Shown here in pieces: positions 23,701 through 36,200 of a stretch of DNA of 64,000 nt; position 1 is the stretch's first letter; every line of letters starts with the position of its first letter. Made by a program: the position numbers and the translations under genes. The stretch comes from Parus major (taxonomy: Eukaryota > Chordata > Aves > Passeriformes > Paridae): NCBI RefSeq assembly GCF_001522545.3, contig NC_031770.1, positions 32,007,516-32,071,515 on the forward strand. The letters run 5' to 3'. The notes beneath the pieces were generated by a model, which made no database searches, was not told the origin of the DNA, and saw nothing but the letters and a program-made list of their open reading frames with translations.

Positions 23701-26700
23701 ACGGCAGGCTCAGGGCTCTGCGGTTCCTGTGTGTCGATAGGAGAGGAGCAGGACATCAGCAGGTCACGAGTTTCACAGATTTGTTCACTGCTTGGAATTT
23801 CTGAGTGAGAGTATTTATGGATAGCTCTGGAGTTATTTTTACGGGAATGGCTCTGTAACTAAGCACTTCAGAAAAAAATCAGGTCACCATGTAGATGAAA
23901 AGGCAGGTGGAGGGGGCTTCATTTGAGTGTATCGAGCTTGGATACCACCCACTTGGGATGGGTGTAAGCCCCTAGCAGGTGCATGCCATGAAAACCCCTA
24001 GGGCTGGTTGTCTTCACAAATGCTCTTCCTCAAACAATGATGAATAATAAACACATGTGTAAATTTCTCAGTCATTGGTATTGCCAAGGGTCTGTGCAGA
24101 AGTATCTGTTGCTTACACTGAAGTTCTCTCTCTCTCTCTGTGTATTTTTAGCATGGATGGAGATATAGTCTCAGAAAATGTAATGACATGTGACATGCAG
24201 GATTCATATGTATCTAGGCAGTATGGGAATGTACCATGTAGGAGGAGATGTAACATACTGCTTGGCTTCTAATACCCATTACTTAAGCACAATAAGGCGC
24301 CTTATGGAAGCAGATAAGGGGGCTCCCCATGGAGCCTAAGCATTAGAAGCATATGTTTATCCCATACCTGTATTCTCTCTTCGCTTTATGTCATTACGTT
24401 TAAGTTACTTCATGCAATATTGACTGACGATTTTTACTGGCTTGTCAGAAATGTTCTGGGCATTTACCTTTAGAACATTATCAGTCTTCACAAGAAAACA
24501 ACTATCAGCTTGATTCTACCTCTCTCATGTCATTAACAAATATCTGCTAATGAGTCCACCCTGATACCAATGCAATCCTATGGCAAATCACCTAAAGTTC
24601 AAGATAATTTCTTTGCTGATTTTAAGATAGTCAAATGGCAATGTTCTGTCCTGGAGTTACCTCCGTAACTTTAACAAGATGAGACAGTGAAGTTTTGCCT
24701 TGTAAGTGGTTCTAACAAAATGGTTTTTTTCTATAAAATAGCATGTTTAAGGAGCCATTTAATGTCCACAGTATCTCTGCCATTAAGAGGAAGTGTCTCA
24801 AACAGAAGGGATCAGCCTCTTCCCTCCCTTGTTTTCACATTGCAACCTAGTTTTAACAGGAGCTGTAGCCCGCAAATGGATACAGAAAACGGCTGCTAAA
24901 GGATCTTAATATCATAGTTCAAAGAGAACTGCCTATTTTCCTAACTAAGGTTTGAATTGCATTGTAAAGATAGACACTGGAACGGTTGACAGCTTTAACA
25001 AGAAAACTGTGACTGCAATCCTAGTGCAAACCATACATCTTGTGAGATCAAGTGGAATGCTCTGTACAGATGCCAAAAGAAGCTGAATGTTTAAAGCCTG
25101 GGGTTTTTTTATTAGTAGTTAATGGTGTATATTTAGCACTGAAAAGATCATTTGACAGCACATCAGTCTTTCCAGATAGAGTAAAAGGAAACCCAAAAAC
25201 CCCACATTTGTGTGGGGTCTTTTTTGTCTGAAATTTTAGGAGGAAACAACCTACCGACTGCTAACTCTGCTGAACTAGATGGAAAGATTGCCATTGATTT
25301 CCATGGACTTTAGATCAACCAGAAGGAGGGAAAGCAAAATGCATGCTAGGATGTTTCCTTGGTTATTTGCCTGTCCTTTTAAATGCTATATGTGACATTT
25401 TAAAGTTCAGGTGTTAAAAAAGGAATGATAGCTTCATGAAGGGTTTGTCACTGAACTGCAGAGTTTAGAAGGCTGTTAAAAATATGAATATAAATGTCTC
25501 TGTGCATATACACTACAGGGACAGAATTTAATTTAGCTGGAGCTGGTGGTACCTGACACTTTCTGCTATGAGAGCCTGTTTTCAGTTTTCTATAACTTTG
25601 CCAAGTTTTAACCATTCAGTGTCTACCTCACACTGAATATTTTGCATCTCTTGATTCTACCAGCAAGGTGATGAAAAGCTACCCAGTACTGCAGAATGGA
25701 GAAGGCAATCAGGGGATCTGGCCACAAGGGAGAGGGAGTGACAGCAGGAGAAGCATGCACATGGACAAAGGAGGGGACAAATGAGAGTGGAAGGTAAATC
25801 AGATGGGGGCAGCCAGCCATAAGAGAGAGTGATGGGATGGGGTTAAGGGCTAGGCCAGCAGGAGAGGCAGCCTGGGAGAGAAACACAGGAAAGGTTGAGG
25901 AATAAAAGACCCCCAAAGCAATCTGAGCAGTAAATCCTTGAATCATGCATTCATCTTCTTTAGGTTTTTGGGTGTTTTTTTTTCTTTTTCCCCCAGGCTA
26001 AAGAAAATGATTTATGCAGCACCAAGCATAAGGGGGCCCCATTCTCCACTGGCTGGTAAGCATTACTGTGAGGAACACAACGGCAGCAACAGCAAAGGCA
26101 GGAGATGCCTGTTGTCATTTCAAAAGCCCTGGGAATGACTCACTGGTCAGACTGCTCCTGAGAAGAAGAGCTGCTTATTGCAACTGTTTGCTTTCTTTTC
26201 CTATCGAAACTGCAATTTTTATATTCTTTTTCCAAGCACTAGGAAGGGGCTACAGGGCTACAGAAATAGGCAAAAAAGCTGAGAAAGAGAGAGCAAGGGC
26301 AGGCAGTTATGAACAAAGGCACACAGTGAAGAGGGAGACAAAGCACAGATGAGGAATGAGAGCAAGTGAGGAGATGCAGAGATGGGAAGAACCACCAGAT
26401 GGGGGACAAAACAAAATCTCTCAGGATTTCTAACTCTTCCCCAAGGTATATGTATGATCCTTGTGCAAACACTTCTTCAAAGAGGTGCCTCATCTTCCAG
26501 GAACAGGGATGGATGCAGAGTCAGTAAGACGGACAGCTGGAGAAGTAGATGATTAGGCATTGGTATGTCAAAAGATGTTCTCTGGTACATACCACATCAG
26601 TAGAAATGCTTGAGGAAAGTCCCAGCTCCAGTGTTCTTTCACTCTCTACCTGCTAGGTTTAAAGCTTGATGTCCAGAAAGGCAGCACACATTTCCTTGTC

Positions 26701-27838
26701 CTCTGACACTGGGACCAGAAGCCAACCCCACCTGAGTCACAATAAAAGTTTCCCATGTTGAGATCCACTGGCACATTGCACATCATTTCTGTGCAGCTGT
26801 TTACATGAGGTCCTGCTAATGTGCACTCTCATTCTTGAGAGTCAGCCTGTGCCTGTGTGTGTCTCTGATCCACAGATTAATGGTAAGATTGTGCTTGTGG
26901 GAGCTTGCACTGCTGCTGGGAGACAGCATGTAGGCCCCTCTTGCTCCAACTGCATGTACCCATTGCAGGCATTTCTGCAAGGGAAGTTATTTTGGAGGTG
27001 CAAGGAATCACATGATTCCAGAACAAATGTCTCCAGGAGATGTTGCTCTTCCCACGTCTCTTCCAAAGGGCAAAGAAAACCAGAGAAAAGGTAGAGGGAG
27101 ACTTCCAGCCAGCCCCACTAGCTTTTGCAGATGAACTCTTAACAAATGAAGCCTTCTCACAGCATCAATTTTGCAGGTCACACCAAGTTTTTGGGCATGG
27201 CCCTATTCATAGCTGCTTGGCAATTTGGGAAATGAAAGAGAAACATGTGAAAATGCTACCCTGGACTTGCTAGTAAACGGGTTATTTGGAGTTCTGACTA
27301 ATCAGTTTCTGTGATGGATGTCACCCAGTCTTAATGGCATTGCCTCTCTACATGCCACAGTATAGGAAAAAAAAAAAGGTTTTGTTCTACTTTTTCCTGT
27401 TTCACACATATTCCCTAAACATTTGATGGGTCTTGGAGTGTGAGGGTTTTCCAAATGGCTACAGAAGCCTTTCTGAGGCTAATTTATCCCTGTGAATATT
27501 TACGTCTTATAAATGTCACCATCTTCCTGATGGATGCAATCATCTGTGGCAGTTAGGCTGCTTTGCAGGACAGGACCCTGAGTAATGACTGAGAGGAGAA
27601 CACAAGGATGCCTGAGTGGAGCAGGGCAAGGAAGCCAAGGCAAGCAGGGTGACTGCCGTGGTTTAAACATGGCATGGACCCCCAGCAGTAAAGAGGTTGT
27701 GTCTTCTCTTGTTGTCTCACTCTTCCTTTCACAATCTGGTGACTACAACCACCACTACCACCACCTTGGGAAGTAAATAAGGTCCAAAACACCAGCAGAG
27801 AGAATCAGTAGCTTTTATTCACTAAAATATGTGTTGTC
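17792..27838. other. single-copy non-coding DNA
   Basis: This long stretch lacks recognisable genes and transposons. Small landmarks are a 14-bp palindrome at 24292-24305, a (CT)n run at 24125-24139, A runs at about 22308-22320 and 27367-27377, and a REST-like split motif at 23164-23178. A plus-strand frame with ATG at 20538 (to 20891) begins with a signal-peptide-like segment (MALQERCALALWLLCTGTVLG), but the rest resembles no secreted protein. The section about 25680-25910 is purine-rich on the plus strand. Confidence 0.55.
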
Positions 27839-27886
27839 AAAAAAAAAAAAAAAAAAAAAAAAAAGGAAAAAAAAAAGAAAAAAAAG
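27839..27886. repeat. poly-A tract with interruptions
   Basis: An A run of 26 residues is followed by GG and further A/G-interrupted runs. I looked for a retrocopied message upstream and saw no recognisable coding sequence or canonical AATAAA close to the tract on the plus strand, so I call it a simple repeat. Confidence 0.9.
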
Positions 27887-28019
27887 CTGTAGTCACACAG
27901 CTGTAGTCTGGTCTCCCACGTTTCAGCTGTTCCCTCTGTCCACAGGCAGAAGTAATGCGTCACTTTCTGAATTGTTTCTTTAAAGAAAAAACAACAACCC
28001 AAATCAGTTAATCAACAGC

Positions 28020-28870
28020 AGCAGTGCTGCCGACTGGGAGCGGTGGGCTCTGCTCCAGCGAGGAGGCACAGCACGGCCCCCAGGAATGGCCGCAGGTAGG
28101 AGCTGCGAAGCTCATGGCTCTTTCGAGTACGTAGTGTCCCGGCAGCCGCGGAGGGAGGGTCTGTCCTGCCCTGCCAGCTCCCGGCGCAGGGTTGCTCTCC
28201 TGGATTCAGGAGAGGCTCAGAGCCCGGCAGGTTCGAGCAGGCTGCGGGGCCCCGGCGCCGCTGCCCGGCCACGGACAGGGCAGGAAAATGCTGCGTTCCC
28301 CGGCAAGACGCACAGGATTTCCTGCAGCGGGTCAAGAAAACATACCTTCCCATTGTCCCCGCCATGTCACGGGGAGTCCTTGTGCTCCGCTGGGGACAAT
28401 GTCAACTCCTACCCTGGCAACCAAGGAAAACAAGGACGGTTGTTTGCATTTGACGCGAAGCTGCCGCCCGCCTCCCTCAGCAGACAGGCCTGGCACTGGC
28501 GGGGACGGCCGCCCTCATGGCCACTAATGAGCCTCCGTCCCTGGCCGTTGGTTGGCCCCGGAGGTGGAAAATCTGTGGCAGCCCCAGGGAAAAAAAAAAT
28601 CCCAACTTAAGACAAACAACTGTTTGTGGGGGAGGCGGCGAGGAGCGGACGCCGTCCAGCCCTTGCGAGCGCGGTGCCGATTCCTGCCCTCGCCAGGAGC
28701 TGGGCCGGGCAGCCAGCGAGAGCCCGGGCAGTGTTTGGGCCGGGACTGTGCCCAGCTGTGCCCAGAGCGGTGTCCAAGGGCTGTCCCAAAGGCACAGGAC
28801 TAGCGCAGGAGGCTATGGCACCCTGCAGCATGCTCGGGGCCAGCTCAGCGCCCACTCCTCACCCAGCCCC
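28020..28870. promoter_or_regulatory. CpG-rich island, candidate promoter
   Basis: GC content and CpG density rise sharply (for example around 28140-28280, 28490-28530 and 28630-28740) compared with AT-rich flanks. At 28086 an ATG begins ATGGCCGCAG, followed at once by GTAGGA, a plausible splice donor on the plus strand. This is the pattern of a first exon carrying only a few codons. An inverted repeat TCCCCG/CGGGGA (28356-28361, 28370-28375) is also present. Open frames of up to 176 codons on several overlapping frames are explained by base composition. I recognise no protein. A CpG-island promoter for a lncRNA or for an unrecognised gene is the main inference. Confidence 0.55.
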
Positions 28871-31800
28871 GGTAAACTGCAGGGTGGGCTTTCTATTGCC
28901 CTACCCTGGTGTTCAGTGTATTCGCTGTCACTGTTGCCTTTTGTCTCCTGTAAAAGTCACTTTAGCGTTCAAATATCAGCCACAGAGAGGGAAAGGCAGT
29001 CTTGTGTTCATGCAAAGCCCAGGACTCAGTCTTTTGGTGGGCGCTGAATGCACAGAAACGCGACGTGCCATGCTGGCACAGCCCTGGTCAGTACACGTAC
29101 CCCGGGCACCCTGAGTCCCGGCCCCGTCACCGCAGCCTGGCTCCTGACACCTCACAGCCCCGTGAACAGAGGCCACGGAAGGCTCAGCTTTGATACTGCT
29201 GGGCTGGCAAATCTCCAGAATCAAAGGCACTGTTTGCTTCATACAATGCTTTTGTGAACCTGCATTTGCTTTTTTGTCATAACATCAAGTCGGCAAGTGC
29301 AGGATGAGACAGAGCACCCTGGAAGGCAGTGGCAAGGATTATAAAAAACAGCATTTTACAGGAACTTAAAGGAAAGAAATTGCCACTCTGACCCTTTAAA
29401 AAATGTAATCTTAAACTACACATGGAACACATGTAAATCAGCTTAGTGTTAGCAGGAACATGGATACACACAACCCTCTATGTAGGACTTTACCTTCAGG
29501 CTCAAGACGGTGTTTCAGTTTCTGGCAAAATACAGATTTTCCCTCTCTTTCCAAAAAGTCAGTCTGTCCTATGTTTCAGTGTGCCCTAGAATACCAGAAC
29601 TGTTGTTTGACTAATACTAGTTATTTGCTTGGGTAAGGATTATTAATAAACTCCAGCATAATGGAAAGGTGAAAATACTTAAAGCCCTAGAGATAGAAGC
29701 ACATATAACCCAGGCTCCGAGGCTTCAGAAGTGTCCCTGACACTGAACCAGGCGCAGACCCAAAGTGCCGCAAAATAGAGCTGTGTCCAGAGTCAGTGTT
29801 ACTGTATGACTAGATCCACAGAAGGTATCACATAGAAGGCTGTCCATCCAAAGAAGGAGAGAAAGACATATGTAAAGAGAATTTACTGTTAGATTAAAAA
29901 AAATCCCAAACAATTGAAAAGTGTTTGTCCAGGGAGGGAGAACATGTGTCTTTAAATTTATCATAGATAAATGGGCAGAGGGAATAGCAGCCAAGATTTC
30001 CTTGTCTGAAAGGCTGAAGCTAATACTGTCATCTGTGGTTAAGACCCATTTGTCAAACAGAGTATGTTGAGAATAAGGAAAATCAAGTCTGCCTTCCCTT
30101 TTTAATTTGACTTAATTAGCCATAATTCCCCTTACTGAAATAAAGGCATTTTCAGTTGCAGGACACATTTCTGTGCCCTTACTTTTACTAATGCAAATAC
30201 ATAGCTCTGCATGCAGGGAAAGCAAAAGCCAGACAAATGTGCTGCAAAAACAAGATGCTCCACTACACTCACCTCCTTCCTTGGGAGAGGAGGACAGAAC
30301 AAACAACACGTGGCAGATGTTAGCCACACAGTTCAGTGCCCTACTGGGAGGCATGCAAATACTATCGTGATACACAGGCTGGGAGAAGCTACATAGGAGA
30401 AAACAGGGCACTTGTTGTATGTATGTCAGATTTGCCCCTCCATAGCTAGGAGGAGGCATGCACTCATAGCACGGCACAGAGTACATAATGCAATTATAAT
30501 TGGGTGCAATATGTTCACAGCGCTTAAAAAAACGCTGTCTTAAAAAACTGAGTGCCACGTTCAGATGGCTTAAATTCCCCAAGAGCCCCCGTGCCTACTG
30601 CTTCCTACTGGCTGCTTCTGGTCCTTCAGCGGTGCCCAGCCAAGAGGAAACTTCAGGGCACAGATGGAGTTCAGGCTAGACAGTCCATAACCTTCACTGG
30701 ATCCCGCTGGCATCCTGTGGTGCGAAACCTGCATCCCAGAATTACTTGGAGCAGTTGTCCTCCCGAACCCGATGAGCACACTTGCTTAAAATAGGCACTT
30801 GCAAAGGTGTGGCAGGGCCAGCCTTAGGGCTCGCAGAATTGCTGAGGGGGACTGTGAGCCTCAGAATATCCTTGTAATTCATCTGTAATGTTAAACTTTA
30901 AATAACTGTCTTCCTCTTTCATTCCTTTCTACCTCGGCTAAGAAATGCGACACACACTGTGTAAAGGGACTGTCACCAGCTGTTAATAAGAAAGCAGCTT
31001 TAGCTTCTCTCCGCTTCTCTTGTTCACACGTAGACAGTGTTGGAAATCAGTGAAAACGGGTGTAGCCCCTCTGCTACCACCACCACCACCTCCCACAAAG
31101 AGAGCAAGTGAGAAAGGGAAGAGGAAAGGTTGAAGAAACGGGCTGACCTACTTAGGTACTGCGAAGGACGAGCATGCAGGCTCTGAGTGCTGGGATGGCT
31201 GCGCTCGTTTGTTCTGGGCACCTACTGTTACCCTGGCATCCCTCCAAACAAATGGCTTTACACCAATTCCAAAACAGCTCCTTCCTCCTCCTCTTCAAAA
31301 TATGCCCTCCCCACCGTGCATGCTCTCCCTGTGATCCTTGCCGCCTTGGTTTTAAAACGGCCGCTTCCCTGAGCAGGCAGCCAGCCCCTGTCTTCTCACC
31401 CACCTGTTAATACCTGGCCTCCTGTTTGTCACATGGCAGCTCTGGGCTCTGGACCAGGAACCCCCCCTTGCTCCTGTGCCGCAGCCACTGCTTCCGGCAT
31501 GGGCCACCTGTCCCTCCTGTCTCAGCTGAGAAAGGACAGGACCTAACTGCAGGGTAGGTGGCTGTCAGTGAGCGGACCCGGCTTGCAAGGAGTGGTTTCC
31601 AGAAGCAGGAAGGAGTGAGGAGGCAGGTCTCCTTGCTCCCGGGAGCCTTGACTCAGACCCCTTCCCGTGTGTTGCATGCCACCCCCTCTGCTCCGCTGGC
31701 TCTGAGCCCCTGAGTGGCACCACTCGAACCCTGTGAGTTAGCCAGCCTGAAAATTATACCCACTGGGATCTGGCCAGTTTGCAAAGCCTAATATCAGTGA

Positions 31801-32744
31801 TTGCAAGGTGGGATCAACGCATTCAAGCAGTACAAGGATTGCATTATAAACCCTTTTGGATTTAGATGGCAAATGATCCTTTTGCTCTTCAGACAGTATT
31901 TCTGGTAATTCAGAGCAGTCACAATTGCTTGTCAGAACAACCAAAAGTGCTTCCCTGGCAGCACGGCATATCTTACTGAGAGACTGGAAGAACCTTCTTT
32001 GGTTTCTATATAAAACACACTTATGACTCATATAGGACTCAGAAATTGTCTTAGTTAGAGATAAATGGGAAGATACACTGCAGATCTGTAGAATGATGCT
32101 TGAGTCACAAAGCTGGAACCGTGATCAGAAGGCAAAATTCCCCAAAGTTTGGGGTCTTAGGGAGACAAACGGGTTTGTTTGCATTTTCACACAAGCATTG
32201 CACTTGGAATTTATTATTTCTTTTTTCCTTTTCACTTTCTCACTGAATGTGTTCTGGAGTATGAGAAGTCTCATAATTCCTTTTGTCTACTCCTGCTACC
32301 ACCCTTTGTCTTCCTTCACACCAGTGATGTCTCAGAAGCAATTAAAAGCGGTTCCACTGAGTTCCACAATGCCACATCAGCTTCAGTCCTTTACCAAAGA
32401 GTACATAATGACATTATACAAACCATAGTGAAAGATCGTTACTAAGGGTGACAAAATCAAGGGCTGAGAAACTGGAAAAAGCCACTGCTAAGCTGGCTTG
32501 TGGAGTTGCAGTTTGACCCTTCTGTGCATACACACATTGCAGCAGTCTTCAGTTACATGACCATAATCCTGCACTGTTTGTCCCACAGAACCCCTGCCTC
32601 ATCCAGCTCATGGAACAGGCAGCGCTCAGTTAACAAGCTCAGTATTTATTCTGGGTCTGTGCTCAGTACAAGACCCCATGCCTTGGTGACTGAACACTGC
32701 TCGGAGTCCAGTGAGAAGATGGAGCAATTCACTTTTCTGAAGGC
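28871..32744. other. single-copy non-coding DNA
   Basis: No recognised gene. A short CCA-rich run lies at about 31074-31093. A minus-strand frame at 31738-32031 (open back to about 32121) encodes a helical-looking, protein-like segment, including SKRVYNAILVLLECVDPTLQ, and ends near GG|GTATAA on that strand, a possible donor. I cannot assign it to a family and give it low weight. Confidence 0.55.
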
Positions 32745-33131
32745 TCTGCTGTCCTATGAAGACAGGCTGAGAGAGTTGAGTCTGTTCAGCCTGGAGAAGA
32801 GAACGTCTGGGAGACCTTGTGACATCCTTCCAGTACCTACAAGAGGGTTGGAGAGGAACTTTTTTACATATAGTGATAGGATAAAGGAGAATGGCTTTAA
32901 ACTTAGAGTAGGTTTAGGTCAGATATTAGGAAGAAAATCTTTACTCTGAGGGTGGATGAGGCACTGAAACAAGTTGCCCAAGAGGTTGTGGATGCCCCAC
33001 CTTGGAAGGGTTCAAGGCCAAGGCTGGACAGGGCTTTGAGCAACCTGGTCCAGTGTCCCTGCCCATGGCAGAGGGGTTGGAACTAAGGGATCTTTAAGGT
33101 CCTTTCCAACCCAAACAATTCTGTGATTCTA
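32745..33131 (+). mobile_element. LINE CR1 3' fragment
   Basis: The sequence follows the conserved CR1 3' region in order: 'GTCCTATGAAGACAGGCTGAG', 'TTCAGCCTGGAGAAGAGAA', 'AGGTCAGATATTAGGAAG', 'CAAGTTGCCCAAGAGGTTGT', 'GGTCCTTTCCAACCC', and a terminus AATTCTGTGATTCTAG. It is 5'-truncated, as nearly all CR1 copies are, and holds only the distal part of ORF2 plus the 3' untranslated region. CR1 mobilises by target-primed reverse transcription using its ORF2 protein; this copy is dead. It is moderately diverged from the consensus as I remember it, so it is not a recent insertion. Confidence 0.93.
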
Positions 33132-33159
33132 GTATAATTACCAATGTTGTGTCAGTGGG

Positions 33160-33245
33160 CTTCATTTTCGTAACACCTTTTGGAGATGAGAAGGTGGAAT
33201 TATTCCCATTTATAGATGGTAGATTATACAGGGGGATTAGAGGCT
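33160..33245 (-). mobile_element. possible MIR/L2-like 3' relic
   Basis: Just beyond the CR1 copy, the plus strand reads ATTATTCCCATTTATAGATGG and then ACAGGGGGATTAGAGG. This resembles the reverse of the MIR/L2 core, where TTATCCCCATTTTACAGATGG is followed by a GAGGTTAAG-type segment. The match is short and interrupted, so the call is tentative. Confidence 0.4.
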
Positions 33246-36200
33246 TCCAGTTCTTCAGGGTGAGCCCTGTGGGGTTCCTGGGCTTTCTGTGCTTCACACA
33301 CAGGCTCCCACCTGCATGTGAAAGCTTGGTACTTCTACACAATAGACTGTAGTAGGCACTTTTATCATCTATTCACTGTAGAAAATTTGCTTTCAATGAT
33401 TTGCCTTACATAATGTAGGATGTTCTGGAGCTTTCTGCGATTTCCTTCATATACAAATATTTGCCAAGAATAGTAGTGACAAAGAGATTCTCTTAGCAAA
33501 TTTTTTACAACTCTTGCATGTTAGTTTCCAGAACAGCTAATTTTAAAATATTAATCTCTTTAGGAGTTATTACCCTTCAGTTATTTGTAGATTGAAAAGG
33601 ACTTTCATTTCTTCATTTGATACTGATATGTTGCCACACTCTTTTCCAAGTAGAATGAAAATATGCATTGTTTCTGCGTTATTGACAAGGTTGGCATCTA
33701 CCCTCTTCCCCAATAATAGGCTAATGCAAATTTCATTTGCTTCTACTATATTAAATAAAATGTTCTTAACCTCAGTCTGCTGTTTCCCCTGCTCTTTGAA
33801 CCTGCTTTGTGGTCTGTTTTTTAAAAATTTGTTAGATTATAATGCTGCTTGTTTGGTCTCTCTTCCCCTTTCATTTGCATTTTTTCTCCTACGAGATGAC
33901 TCCTCTCTGCCCTGCAAACAGAGTGAGTTGTCAGGCAAATCTGCCTTCTTTTTCTTAATTGTGAAGGCTTGACCACTTGACCATATAATGACCTCAGTAT
34001 TCTTACACACCCTTCTTGGTGCCTTTGCAAATTTTTACTCCTAGCTTTCCTCACGTTTCATATCACCCTGAGGTATTAGCCCTTCTCAAATGTCAAGTAC
34101 ACGTAGTACTGGAGATACTGTCTCTGGTGTAGCGGGTGCATTCAGGTCATGAAAAATGTCCTAAGCATCTGCCAACTTCCAGTCCATCGATTTGCACACA
34201 TAAGGAAATCCAAACTGGAATTCCCTCATGCTGGCTGCCATGTCTCCCATGTCAAGGAAGTCTCATTGACAGTGCACTCCTGAGAACACAGTTCTCCAAA
34301 ATTTAAATCCATTGGGATCCCCCATAACAATACAGTTCTTTGCAGATGCTGTGAGAAAGTCAATAAGAAGTGCTCTTTGCTGCTGTTGGTTGATCTGCGC
34401 ATTCCTCGTCATGCTTTGGCTTGTTTTGTCTCCTGCCCTCCACATGATTTATGTCCCAGCCTCTCTGCTCCCTATTCTTGCCTTCTAGGCTTTAAATTTA
34501 TTTAGCTCCTTACCTTACTAGATCCAATCTCTCCCTGACAACTTGCTCTGTGTTTTATGGTCTACATCTTTTTTTCTCATACTGGCCAAAAGGCATTAAG
34601 CATTCCTGAGCTTTCTGTCCAGTTCTGGTGCTCTTTATCCACCTTTATTTTGGCACTTTTAGTTCTTGTTCCCAGGCCATCCTCTGCAATCACTTTACCC
34701 AATTTGTCTTCATTTCCTGGTTGTGTTCTTCACTTCCACTCATCTCATCATTTCCTAAGACCCAAACTTCCTTGTGTCTCAGCAACACGGGTGATCCCGT
34801 TGTCTGTCCACAGTTTTCTCCACTGCTCCCTCACTTCAATGTTCTGTTCCTTCCTGCCCCTGGCTCCTCTTCCCAGTCTACTTGTGCAGCTAATCCCAAC
34901 CCTAGTTTTTCTTGCTCTCCTGGCTCTCTGGGTCAACAGATCCCTCGTTTCAGTTTTTCCATCCCTTTTTCCGTCTTCATTCCTGTTGCTGTCTTCTCTG
35001 CATTTGAAGCCTCCTACTTAAAACCTACCAGGAGTGTCACTAAGGCAATAAGTTAACTAAGCAGAAAACGCTCAAGGTATAGTCATTTGCAGTCCCAATT
35101 CCCCAGTTAACTGCATCAGAGACCTTGGCAGAGCCTCTGCCCACCCCATCCTACAAGAAGCTGGACATATTTGCAGGTCCACCAGATTCAGCTGTTATAT
35201 GGATAAAGTTCTGTACACTACAGATATGGCCCCTCTTCTCAGTGCTGGCTCTAACTCAGCCTAGAAGAGTTATTACACGAAAAAACTGGCTTCTGTTCCT
35301 GTACTACTGGCCTCAGACATGCTCTGCTATTTCATGGAGAGGTACATGTTCAGTCTCTTGGAGATAATGATGAGATGGAACATGCAGCATGACAGTGGCA
35401 TTCTTGGGGTCTTTATCTATTTAAACATCTAGAGAGTCTCCACTGAGCAGCTATGAAGTGAGATTTTTGGTTTTCCCTCAAAAAGCATGTGTTGGCCAAA
35501 TTGGGTGGATTTTTCAGAAATATGATATAAGGCATATCCCTGAAGTCAAGGCCAAACCCCTGCCAGATTTCAAGCCCTGCTTTGAAGCATGGGAATGATG
35601 CAATGGTTCCAAGAAAAAGTTGCCAGAACATTTAAATTTGGGCAAAACAACATATTTTCCCAAACCTTGTTCTTGGAAAAGCCAAAGCTGATGGATCAGA
35701 AATTTTCCCAAAAAAAAATAAATCAATCAACCTGAACAGTATGGCAAATTTAACTTCAAATCATTAATGTTTGGCACAGCTGTAAGATGCCAAACCCATG
35801 ATTTTATAATACAAAGCTGTGGGCAGTTTTTATAACAAAAAACAGGCCAAAATAATTTGTAATCATTATTTCCCCCTCTTTAATTTTTAGTATGCTTCTG
35901 TCTTCTTGTTGTTTACAAGTTAAAGCAGATTTTAATGCATCCTAAAAGATCTTTTAAGGTCAACACTTCACATTAAAATATGCAAGAAAATTAAATAATT
36001 AAAAACTGTGCTTTGATTTCAAAAGCAAAAATTACAAAACAAAAAATAAGACTTGGAATTTGCTGGTTTTTTGTTCCACAAACATCTCATAAATGTCAGA
36101 TTTCTTAGTTGTACGATCAATAAGTGAGGTGTAGAAAATCACTAAGTATTTTTAATCCTGGTCTGACTAAACATACAAAAAGTGACTTATTTTTGTGGAA

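Noticed and set aside
27781..27886. Processed retrocopy ending in the poly-A tract
   Set aside because: No coding-like sequence upstream, no target-site duplication that I could see, and no AATAAA in the right place.
28086..29114. Overlapping 160-176 codon frames in the CpG island as coding genes
   Set aside because: Several frames are open at once, as expected in GC-rich DNA, and none resembles a protein.
34557..35021. 154-codon leucine-rich frame as a membrane protein
   Set aside because: It is the direct translation of a pyrimidine-rich tract, which always gives Leu/Ser/Pro/Phe runs.
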